Positions 12,290-21,900 of a stretch of DNA of 64,000 nucleotides are shown here, piece after piece; positions within the stretch are counted from its first letter, which is position 1; every line of letters begins with the position of its first letter. Under the pieces are notes generated by a model. It saw only the letters and a list, made by a program, of their open reading frames with translations, searched no databases and had not been told where the DNA came from. Position numbers and translations under genes: made by a program. The DNA lies in contig CM058239.1 in assembly GCA_030180135.1 (NCBI GenBank), positions 69,199,823 through 69,263,822 of the forward strand, read 5' to 3'. This DNA is from Orychophragmus violaceus. Its lineage: Eukaryota; Streptophyta; Magnoliopsida; Brassicales; Brassicaceae.

Positions 12290-12956
12290 AGATCTGAATA
12301 CTCTCTTCCACCTCCCATCGCCGAATTCAGTGATCGGAGTGTCTCTTCCACCTCCCACCGCCAGAACTCATGGATCTACCGTGGTTTCAACACTATCAAA
12401 TCTCTAAATCCGCGTCTTTCCACCAATTTCCTCCTTGCCCAAACCCTAATTATACTTTCTTCCTTCGACCTCCCCCTTCTCCATGTTTCTGTGTCATACT
12501 GACCATCACATTCAATCGATTTCACTGAACCTCGAAAAAACCTATATAGTCACCGGTTTCTTTCTTCTTCACCTTCACCATCCATCATCGCTGGCTTTGT
12601 AAACGGTGACGTTTCTTCTCCTCTTAGAGGTGTGAAAGTTCTTGAATTTTTTGCGTCCCTTGTTTAATCATGTCAAATTGAATCTTGCTAGCTCTAATTA
12701 TGGGTTAAATCTCCAATGAGGAAAATGATTATTTTCTGTTCATAGTCGCTAGCCATTTGATAAACAGAAATGTGTTCTTTGGAGTTTATCAAAACAAGAT
12801 CTTTGTTTATAAAAACATGTGTTTGGAGTGTAGATTGTTTTTAGAATCAACAGCCTTGTGTTCTCTCCCAAAGTAAAAGATACTTGCGAGGGTCTTCCAT
12901 TGATATTGTTGCTTTCAGTATCTCTTGCGTCTTTGAATATCTGTTGAGTTTGTCAG
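12290..12956 (+). other. Leader-like segment in Pack-CACTA, origin unknown
   Basis: CT-rich sequence followed by T-rich intron-like DNA, resembling a 5' leader and first intron. It may belong to the RBP47-like capture next to it, but I see no diagnostic coding sequence. Confidence 0.3.
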
Positions 12957-13440
12957 GTGGGTATATGTCGAACGGTGTCTTGGCTCGACATGATGATGGG
13001 GACTCGTTGAACACAACAATAATTTATTTTTCCTTGTATCTTCTCTGGTTTCTTTGTTTTACATGATTGTGAATGTGGGAAGGTGAGTGTGATCTTTACT
13101 ATGTGTTTATATTGTAGATATTTGTTGGAGGACTTGACTCTAATATCACTGACGAAGATATTAGACAACCATTTGCGGTTATGGTGAAGTAGGCTCTGTC
13201 AAAATACCTATTGGGAATGTGGATTCATAGAGTTTGTGAACAGGTACCATTTATGCATTATAGAAGCTAAGGAACTGTGGATGTTAAGTTAATGATTTAA
13301 TCCCCACCTCTCTCTCTAATTAATCGGTACTTAACATTTGTTGCAGAGAAAATGCAGAGGAGTCTTTGGAGAAATGCACAATGTTCTTATTGTTCTGACC
13401 ATTGTATTAATGACCAAGGTTCGCCTTGTCTTTGAGTAGA
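12957..13440 (+). pseudogene. Captured RBP47-like fragment (third RRM region)
   Basis: Three plus-strand segments read as consecutive pieces of a plant RBP47-type RNA-binding protein. The piece from 12957 gives GGYMSNGVLARHDDGDSLNTT; 13118-13243 gives IFVGGLDSNITDEDIRQPFA then GEVGSVKIPIGN and FIEFVNR; 13347 onward gives RENAEESLEK. IFVGGLD is the RNP2 motif that opens the third RRM of the RBP45/RBP47/UBP1 group of nuclear poly(U)-binding proteins. AG acceptors before 12957, 13118 and 13347 and a GT donor after 13243 survive. The reading frame is broken (GG missing within the RRM, TAG after AVMVK, no RNP1 completion, stops after the last piece). It is a transposon-borne fragment, not a functional gene. 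Confidence 0.85.
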
Positions 13441-13689
13441 TCACATCAGTTTTTTTCCCTCACTTGGGGTTGGTCTTTGTTTGTGTTCGTCAAGTCTGTA
13501 GGACTTTCTACCAAGGAAGATAACAGTGGCCATTGTATTCACGGAGTCATCCCTCTGATACCAATTACTGTTCCTGAAACATAGGACTTACTCTATTTTC
13601 TTTGCCTGTATTTTGACTTGTTACATAGCTTTCCTAAAATGCCTTTGTCTTTATTTGAGTTGTAAGCCTTACAACATTGGAATAAACAG

Positions 13690-13900
13690 TCGCATTTCAA
13701 CCACCTGTTTTTTTTGTTGCCTTTGTCTATTGCCCACAACATTTGTTGATCAATCTCAATCTGCAAGCATTTAGTATACAAGATGTATCTGTGTGTGCGT
13801 TACTGAAGCAATGAGTCGGACTTGTTTTTGTTCCTCAAGGTCCATTGGCTTGTCTTCCTCTCTCGCATTTCAACCACCTGTTTTTTGTTGCCTTTGTCAA
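13690..13900. repeat. Pair of direct repeats of about 35 bp in Pack-CACTA
   Basis: CGCATTTCAACCACCTG followed by a T run and GTTGCCTTTGTC occurs at about 13692 and again at about 13864. The second copy marks the sharp change to AT-rich filler. Confidence 0.75.
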
Positions 13901-15120
13901 ACATAAAAGTTAGAAACAAAATATAATTTTTAATTTAGTTTAGGGTATATATAGGGTTTAGGGTTGAAATACTATTAAATTATTTGTAATTTTTAATTAA
14001 GTATAAAATATAAAACAATTATCTCGTATTATTATAAGTTTTGATGGTTTTTAATAACATAATCTGTAAAAAAAAATTCAACTAATTTTAAATTCAAAAT
14101 CTCACAAATATTTGATTTAGGGTTTAGGGTATTAAATAGTAAGATTTTAAGATTCACACTTATAACATATATTTTAGTTTTAGTTCTAATGTAGTCTGCT
14201 TATTGATAAAGTCTCACAAACACATCATACTATTATAAGTTTTTGGCCATTTTTAAAAACATAATCTATAAAAAAACAACAAAGTTTCCAGCTAATATAA
14301 GAATTAAAATCTCAAAACATTTAAGTTAAAAAACAAATGATTTTTTAGTTTTAGTTTAGGAAATATATAAGGTTTAGGGTTTAAAATATTATTAACTATT
14401 GGTAATTTTATAATTTAGTATAGAGAATAAAAAATATTCTCATAATATTATAAGTCTTTTCAATTGTTAATAATATAATCTATAAAAAAATAAAATTTCT
14501 AACTAATATAAAATTTAAAGTCTCATAAACATATGATTTAGGGTTTAGGGTATCGAAGGATTAGGGTTAGTGTTGGAAGGTAAGGGTTTAAAATTCACAT
14601 GTGCTATATATTTTCTATTCGTGTAATATATATTTTTTCATATAGAATATATGTGAAGTATAAAATATTTACTACAAACAAAATACTACAAATTATACAC
14701 ACAAAGTAACTATTTTTACTATTTAGTCTATTATAGTTTACTAAATAGGGTTTAAAGTTATGGTATTAACCACCAACTAATATAAAACTTAAAGTTTCAT
14801 AAACATTTTGTTAATGATTTAGAGTATTAATGGGGTAAAGTTCATAAATCCTAAATTTTAAAAACTAAACATAGTATATAATCAAAATATAACAATTTTG
14901 CAAATGAAATTGATTATCATCAAATAACTTGTAAAAATTTATATGATATATAGTTTGTCTTTTATTAATTTACCACATATTATAAAGCACCATATTAATT
15001 AAAATAATAACAAGAATGTTACTCTTAAAACTGTAAATAAAAAGATTGATTTAACAAAAACAATAACAATAAATAAAAAGCTAATTTTTTATTGGTTAAA
15101 AGCATAGAACTAAGGATTCA
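13900..15120. other. AT-rich filler with degenerate telomere-like TTTAGGG motifs
   Basis: There is no coding sequence. About 1.2 kb of very AT-rich DNA contains repeated TTTAGGGTTTAGGG-like motifs (for example near 13940, 14110, 14365 and 14530) inside a longer degenerate repeat of about 200-240 bp that includes AAAATTCAACTAAT-like text and CTCACAAACAT. Confidence 0.6.
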
Positions 15121-15248
15121 CAGCTCTTTAATATCCACCATTAGAATATATTAAAATCAACGGCCTTAACTTCTTGGCTTCCTTTCCTCTTCTCACTCTT
15201 TTTCCCCGTCACTTTCTTTGGTCTGCTCCTCAGCCGCCGATCTCCTCC

Positions 15249-15390
15249 ATGGCTTCTATTACTGTCGACAATGTTGTACCAGAAGGAACTCTCTCCTTCT
15301 TCGATTGGAATGCTCAGCTCCAGACCGTCTCCGTTCACCCTCTCGCGGCAGTAAGAAGGTCATTCGTCTCAGTGTCGATTGTGTTTTCTT
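15249..15390 (+). pseudogene. Captured type II peroxiredoxin fragment (first exon)
   Basis: An ATG at 15249 opens MASITVDNVVPEGTLSFFD, followed by QLQTVSVHPLAA and, after a one-base shift, KKVI. This is the N-terminus of plant cytosolic type II peroxiredoxins (thiol peroxidases), where TLSFFD..QLQTVSVH is characteristic. The fragment stops before the region holding the peroxidatic cysteine (family motif PGAFTPTC), so no activity is possible. The start codon is preceded by a CT-rich leader. It lies inside the Pack-CACTA in the same orientation as the other captures. Confidence 0.88.
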
Positions 15391-15557
15391 AGATTCACTT
15401 CATTGGCTTTCTTATTGTCCCGAGCAAACCATATTAATCGATACTGCAGTTGCTGATATTAAATAGAAATAGCTTTAGATTTCCAAATTCTCTGGTGTAT
15501 TATCTCTCCTATCAAATGAATTACATGAGAATTGATTCGTCGCCTCTTGTATATACA

Positions 15558-16060
15558 GATTCTTGAGATGGACACATACATGTACCATGCCCACTCAATG
15601 ACGCCATTGCCAAAGCTAAGGTAACACAACCCTCACATTGCTTCCCTCTTCCATTCAGGACCTGACAGAAAAGAGGTCAAAGCTGAGCTTCCATGAAGCA
15701 CTTGCTCGTTAAACTGCCACGAGACATGAGACCGTGATTTGATAGGAAGCCATGAACAAAGAGGTTTGTGGGGCAGAGTGTTATGTGCTTTGTTCTTGGC
15801 TTTTGATTGTACACCTCTCGCAGCTGGTATATAACCTTTTTAACCCTGTGATATTTTGTATAGCTATAGCTTACAGTTTCTTCAACTCTGGAGCATACCC
15901 AACTCCCATCATTTTACTGTCTGAACACTGAAAGGTGAACAGTTGATTAACTACTCATAATTTCACTTATATCTGCAGAACCTCATTGCCTGGCAGGTTC
16001 CGAGAGCTCAAAGGCTGGAACCAGTGGTCTAAGGCGCAAGAAAGGTTCTTATATAAATAA
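15558..16060 (+). pseudogene. Unassigned exon-like fragments in Pack-CACTA
   Basis: Two segments with good splice borders may be a further capture. One runs from about 15560 to 15619 (acceptor ACAG, donor AAG/GTAACA) and reads LNDAIAKAK in one frame. The next, from about 15661 after ATTCAG, continues DLTEKRSKLSFHEALAR and then a stop. A third, from about 15980, follows a CAG acceptor. I do not recognise the parent gene. The phase match across the first two segments suggests they come from one gene. Confidence 0.4.
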
Positions 16061-16607
16061 AAGTTTACTGACTTTAGGGACGGTGAGTTCTTGGTTATCA
16101 CTGTTTTCCCTACTCAGCAATAGTTTATCGAAGTTTAGTTGAATTCAAGAACTTCTTTGACATTTTATAAATAGCACGCCCATCCATTGTTTTTTCTCTT
16201 CCTCTTTTCCATCTGAAAACCTTGGTTGCTTTTTGCCTTCTAGTCATTATGTTTAATAATTTGCCATACTCTGAAGTTGGATGGTTCTTTTGTAATTTTG
16301 TAGGTAATATCAAAGCTTACAGATGGGAAGGCTAGTCACGTACCACATAGGGACTCTAAATTTACAGGTAACGCAACAAGTGGATACTGCTTGAACACGG
16401 GAAATATTGGATACAGAAATACAATTTATAAGCAATCGACATACCTTGAGCAGAATAAGGTTATTACAACTCTATTCTCTTCCTTATCTGAACTTCTCAT
16501 TTTATTGGCTATTGTTACTGAACTTCTCTCTGATTGTTTTATTATCTTCTCCACTAAATGCCAACAACACTCTTTAGTAATTGGATAATGGTGTGATGTG
16601 TAATCAG

Positions 16608-17115
16608 GGGTCGTAAGAGGGTGTGCGTTACATATTGTATTACGTACATATTGACTTGCGTCACCAAGCATTCTCCTCCATATAAGGTTTTGCTGGTGGG
16701 CCGTGTGTTGGGAGGTATCGAGACCTCCCTTCTGTTTTCATCATTTGAATAAGGTAAAGTTTTTTCTGTATTATGTTGTTAGCTTAAATAAAAATGCCAT
16801 TGTTATATATATATAAGCATTGTGTGTTCTTTTCTGTGATGTATTCAGAGGGGCTTTGAGCAGCAATGGCTGTCTCTGATATTTTCAAAGGCTGTATTTT
16901 TTGGCAATGTTCTTGTTGCAATTATCGATGGATTGTTTGGGAACTTGCTAGTGCAGTCCCTCTCTTGGGCCTGTTGCGCCATTTGATGCTGCTGCATGCT
17001 TTCTTGCTATTGGAATGGCTGTCAATCTATCGTCATGGACAGAAAACTATGGAGATCCTCTGACAACAAGGACTTGATCACTCAGTTTAGAGGTGCTGCA
17101 GTGGCAATTGCCTCT
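16608..17115 (+). pseudogene. Captured MFS transporter fragment (DUF791, molybdate-anion transporter-like)
   Basis: Two exons are preserved. Exon 16608-16753 follows a CAG acceptor and reads GRKRVCVTYCITYILTCVTK then LLVGRVLGGIETSLLFSSFE and TAA. Exon 16849-17115 reads RGFEQQWLSLIFSKAVFFGN and GLFGNLLVQSLS. A one-base shift follows; then come PFDAAACFLAIGMAVNL, SWTENYGDPSDNKDLITQF and RGAAVAIAS. These are conserved in plant DUF791 major-facilitator proteins, where they form several membrane helices. The stop where the family has Ser, the missing WLVAEHNK segment and the frameshift make it non-functional. The N- and C-terminal helices are absent. Confidence 0.88.
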
Positions 17116-17119
17116 AGTG

Positions 17120-17803
17120 AGTTCAAAATCATTTTGCCATTTTTGAACTTTGCTTCTTCTTTTTCTTCTTTCTATATTGCCATTGCCTCTTCGATCTTAA
17201 GACATTACGACTATTAAGTTTATGTTTGTTGGCATATATGTATTGCTTGATTGTGGATGTGGATGTTTATGTTTAAGTTGAAAAAAAATTAATTGTTTGT
17301 AATTATACATTTATAAATTTTAAATATATTTCTGCAAATCTAATTGATTTTCAAATAATAATTCAAAATAATAATTCAAAATATAATTATATAAAAAAAA
17401 ATTATAGCTCCAATTAATATTAAATATAGCAAAATATAAAAGTGTTCATAAGATATACAACAGCCATAAAGATTGGCCATTATAAATAATAATACAGCAA
17501 CAACAAAAATGCTAATATAAAGAATAATACAACCTTAAAATATTGCCACAACAATATATATTATTGCACGAATAATATGCTACACTAATCTATAAAATGG
17601 CGATGAACCAATGCTACTGAAAACCATACTATCACATCAAAATTAGCGCTATCGTAAACAGATATATGATAGCATGTCAAATTAGTGCTATCGTAGATGG
17701 CTGACCTAAGATGGCAGCGGCAAACATAGCGTTTATGGAAACGCTACAATAGACATATGATAGCGTTTTCGTGGTGCTATCAATACCCATATTTCTTGTA
17801 GTG
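17120..17803. other. Right subterminal region of the Pack-CACTA
   Basis: AT-rich DNA without coding potential ends in a cluster of GCTATC/GATAGC and TAGCGTTT motifs at 17640-17790, in both orientations. Such subterminal repeats bind the element's accessory protein in characterised CACTA families. The terminal inverted repeat closes the element. Confidence 0.7.
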
Positions 17804-17912
17804 CTAATAACGTCTCTAGCACCCAAACAGGAAATTTATGTGTGTTTTTCCAATAAGTAACCTGCAGTACAGAGAAAGAAAATATCAAATATAGATTTAG
17901 GCGAAGATAAAT

Positions 17913-18553
17913 TCAAATAAATATATAGGTAAGAAAGAATTTTACAAATATATAAGTTTCCACCCAGCTTTGATATTCTTCGGGTCTTTTTGCCGAGAGC
18001 TTTTCTTCGGAGATTTCTGGATATTTTATGGACAAATATTCTTCAACATACTTTAATTTGAACCAACTAATATGAGAAATCATAGTATAGTTGAATATAT
18101 TAAACCGAAAGATAAGACATGCCAATATATATATATATATATACCTTTCTATTACTCGCGTAAGCACGAAATGCATCATTCACCATATCCATAAACCGAT
18201 CTTCTACATTATTATGACCATTCGGATCAACATAACTCGTTCCTATATCCAAACCAATTTCTTCTCAATGCTTATACCAAACACAATAACCAGGCATAAA
18301 TCCGTAACTAAACAGATGACCCCAAATTCCTGGTTCCGTGGTTTCCAGATATTCGTTCTTGCAGAAACGACAAGGGCAGAGAAACTTAACGCCATTGCTC
18401 AGAGCTAAAGGCTGGTTTTTGGCAAGTTTCATAAATTGTGCCACCCCCGTTATGAAGGCTGTTGAGAAATTGTCAGTGACACATCATCGAACCTATTATA
18501 CATCTACTCCCGATGATTGCTATAATTATTTCAGCCTCCCGCCATGTAACTAA
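17913..18553 (-). pseudogene. CACTA transposase N-terminal (transposase-associated domain) fragment, copy A
   Basis: Minus-strand frames give MYNRFDDVSLTISQQ, then after a frameshift ITGVAQFMKLAKNQPLAL, NGVKFLCPCRFCKNEYLE, WGHLFSYGFMPGYCVWYKH, a TGA stop, and EEIGLDIGTSYVDPNGHN through FMDMVNDAFRAY. The CPCRFCKN Cys cluster and the W/YKHGEE-like motif are typical of the domain at the N-terminus of CACTA transposases. The next part, to 17913, is poorly conserved and includes a TA dinucleotide run. Stops and frameshifts make it non-functional. Copy B has it at 56228-56860. It is unrelated in position to the larger CACTA elements, so it is an older insertion remnant. Confidence 0.75.
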
Positions 18554-18796
18554 ATTTCCAAATTCTTAGTGTTTCTATAAATGAAAACGGAGAAAGGGCT
18601 GAATTTCGACTATGTAGACATAATTGGCCACTCCCATTAATTGTAATAAATGCATGCGCATGAAACGGGTACACCTACTACAAACATGTAAAATATAACA
18701 AACTCTTATATTATTTTTACTAAATCCAAAAATACTATATTAAGCATTAAAATTTGTATGCCTGCCGAATTATAAATTTGTTATATTTTGGAAATT

Positions 18797-18819
18797 CCGC
18801 GCATTGGCGCGGTACCTAA
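18797..18819 (+). other. GC-rich hairpin followed by CTAA (Helitron-like 3' end?), copy A
   Basis: CCGCGC-ATTG-GCGCGG forms a 6-bp stem with a 4-base loop, followed 3 bases later by CTAA. A hairpin close to a terminal CTRR is how plant Helitrons end, but the spacing is short and the next base is A rather than T. The same sequence is at 57061-57079 in copy B. It lies 150 bp upstream of the RNase H-like start codon, so it could equally be promoter or terminator structure. Confidence 0.3.
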
Positions 18820-18968
18820 ACCAAATGTCACGGTAAATTATCAATAACCGGTCGAAGTGCCCTAACCATCATATAGCCTCTCTAAAATTCAGACAGTCTC
18901 TCTCTTTCCGCCGTCGAATACCATCATAACCTCGGAATTTTAGCTCTCCTATTGCAGAGAAAATAGAG

Positions 18969-21900
18969 ATGACAAGAGAAATGGATAAGGTAAAGGCAAG
19001 AACCCCTTCGCGGCTTCGCCCCATTCATCGTTTCTGATTTTGATTCTTCTCTTATATATTGAATCAATTTCTTTCGTTGATCTGCTCGTTCCATCAATTA
19101 TGAAGCATGATATACTCTAGGTTCGAGCTTCGATATTGATGTTTACATCTTATTTAAATTACAATATGTATTTTTTCAGAAATATTGTACCATTGAGTTT
19201 GATGGAGCTTCAAAAGAAAACCCTAGAAGAGCTGGTTCAGTAGTTCTTCTGCGTGATTCAGATGGAACTGTCATCTCCTCCTACCGTGAAGGATTAGGCA
19301 ATACAACAACCAACGTTGCCGAACATAGACGTTTGATTCGTGGTTTGGAGTCTGCTTTAGAAAAAGGTTACACACACGTGATGGCCTATGGAGACTCTCA
19401 GCTTGTTGTTAAACAGGTCAGTTGCGTTACAGCTAATACCTGTTTTCTCTCTTGAATCTTTATCTTTAGACTTTCTGATAACTATCTTTAAACAGATGCG
19501 GGGTGAATGGAAACTCACAAGCCTGAAAATGGTTGAGCTGCATAATCAGGCAAAAGAGTTTACCAGCCAATTCAAGTCATTCGATATCGAGCATATTCCC
19601 AGGGTATTGCACAGATCCCTTTTGTGTTTTCAACATTTGATTTGTAGATGCTTAAGATTTTCTTAGTTTGTCTATTTTCCATTTGCAGGATTACAACTCT
19701 GAAGCTGATAGCCATGCAAACTACAGGGCCAATCTCCAAGGTGAGAAATGAATATGCAATAATGAATTAAATTATATTTTCCCGGAATATTAGTCAAAGT
19801 CCGATGTTGTTTTCTGTTAGAATATGAGATTGAGATTGAGAGAATAAGGTAGAATTGAGTAAAATTGTGAAGAACACACCAAGAACCAAATTAGGGTTCT
19901 TGTGCACTAGAGAGAGAGAGAGAGAGTAAAAGAAGCGGCGGTAAGAGAAGAATAATTCTCTGTATTAATTAAACAGGTTACAACGAATATATATATACTA
20001 GCTACTCTAGGGTTTACAAAGAATTAAAGACGAGTGAGTTTCAACGGTCATAAAAGTGTGACTGTTTTTTTTTTTTGTCTTCTTATGAATATAGTTCACT
20101 ATATTCAATATAGCTCACGTCCAGTATAGTTCACTATATTCAATATAGTTCACGTCCAGTATAGTTCACTATGTGATCTCCACTTCAATATGATCTTCAT
20201 TTCAATACTCCCCCTCAAGCTTGAATTCAAGGATTGAATCAAGCTTGGAGTGACAATGAAGATCTACCTCATTAAAAACCTTCATGAAGAAAACCACTTG
20301 GGATAAAACTTCATGAAGGGAAAAAGAGTGTAGATTTCATAGCCTTAGGGGATTCCGGAAGCTCCATGAGGCCAAGCTTGTTGTGAATCGATTCACACAC
20401 TTTCCAACTATCTGCCTTGGTGAACACATCAGCTAGTTGTTCTTCACTCCTTGTGAAGCAAGGTAACACAACTCCTTGTTCAATCATCTGCCTCACTTTG
20501 TGACAATCCACCTCTATATGTTTGGTCCTCTCATGGAAGACTGAGTTTGAAGCAATGTGAATGGCTGCTTGGTTATCACAATGCATTGTGATTGGCTTTG
20601 AAGTCTCAATCCCCAGATCCTCAAGAAGAGCTTTGATCCACGCCAATTCTGTTGCTAGCTTCCTCATTGCTCTATACTCAGCTTCAGCACTTGAACATGA
20701 CACTATCTTCTGCTTCTTGCTCTTCCAAGTAACAAGGTTGCCTCCAATGAATGTACAATATCCACTAGTAGACCTCCTGTCCACCCTATCTCCTGCCCAA
20801 TCAGCATCACAATACCCAACTATCTCTGTACTTTGATTGCAACCCATCCAAATGCCTTGCCCGGAAGTACCACTTAGGTATCTGAGTATCCTCTCAACCA
20901 TATCCCAATGATGCATCTTTGGTGCTTGCATATGTTGGCTTATCTGGTTCACAGCAAAGCTCAAATCAGGTCTGGTTATGGTTAAGTAGATTAGCTTACC
21001 AACCATCCTTCTATAGTGAGTGATGTCCTCAAATGGTCGGTCTTCAAGCTCCCCCTCTCTTATGACTTTGTAGCCTTCCTCCAATGGTGTCTTAGCTGGT
21101 TTTGATCCAATCTTTCCTGCTTCAGACAACAAATCAAGTGTGTACTTCCTTTGAGATAAGAATAGTCCATCATTAGACCGACAAACTTCTATCCCAAGGA
21201 AGTACTTTAGAGTACCAAGATCCTTAATATCAAATACAGATTTAAGATAAGCTTTAGTTTCTTGAATACCTGACTTGTTACTCCCTGAAATAATAATGTC
21301 ATCAACATAAACAAGGATGACAATGATACCTTCCTGATCTTGAAGAATGAATAATGTATGATCTCCTTCAGACCTCTTGAAGCCTCTTTGCATAAGTGTT
21401 GAGCTCAGCTTATGATACCAAGCTCTAGGTGATTGCTTTAATCCATAGATGGCCTTCTTAAGTCTCAACACCTTCCCTGGTTTCACAATGCTTTCCAGAC
21501 CAGAAGGTGGTGTCATGTATACCTCATCTTCAAGCTCCCCTTGAAGGAATGCATTTTTGACATCCATTTGCCAAAGTTCCCAATCAAGATTTGTTGCTAA
21601 AGACAAGATGATCCTAACTGTGTGAAGCTTAGCTACTGGTGCAAAGGTATCCAAGTAATCCTTTCCATAGGTTTGGGTGAAGCCTCTTGCAACCAACCTT
21701 GCTTTGTATCTCTCCACTTCTCCATCACTTCTGTACTTGATGGTGAAGACCCATTTAGAAGTCACTGCCTTCTTTCCTCTAGGAAGTTCAGCTTCATACC
21801 AAGTCTCATTGTTCTCCATTGCTTTGGTCTCTTCATCCACAGCTTGCATCCACCTCTTATCTCCCTTTGCTTCTTCATAGGTTGTTGGTACATGTTCTTG

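Larger units (their letters stand above)
11966..17803. mobile_element. Pack-CACTA: non-autonomous CACTA transposon with captured host gene fragments
   Basis: The left end is CACTACAAGAAATATAGG and the right end, on the opposite strand, is CACTACAAGAAATATGGG; 26 of the first 28 bases agree. The element is flanked by the 3-bp target duplication CTA (11963-11965 and 17804-17806). Copy B has the undisturbed site with a single CTA at 56118-56120. Subterminal GATAGC/GCTATC motifs are frequent. No transposase is encoded, so it must be moved in trans. Inside, all on the plus strand, are exon-intron fragments related to RBP47, type II peroxiredoxin and a DUF791 MFS transporter, plus unassigned exon-like pieces and an AT-rich block with TTTAGGG motifs. 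Confidence 0.95.
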
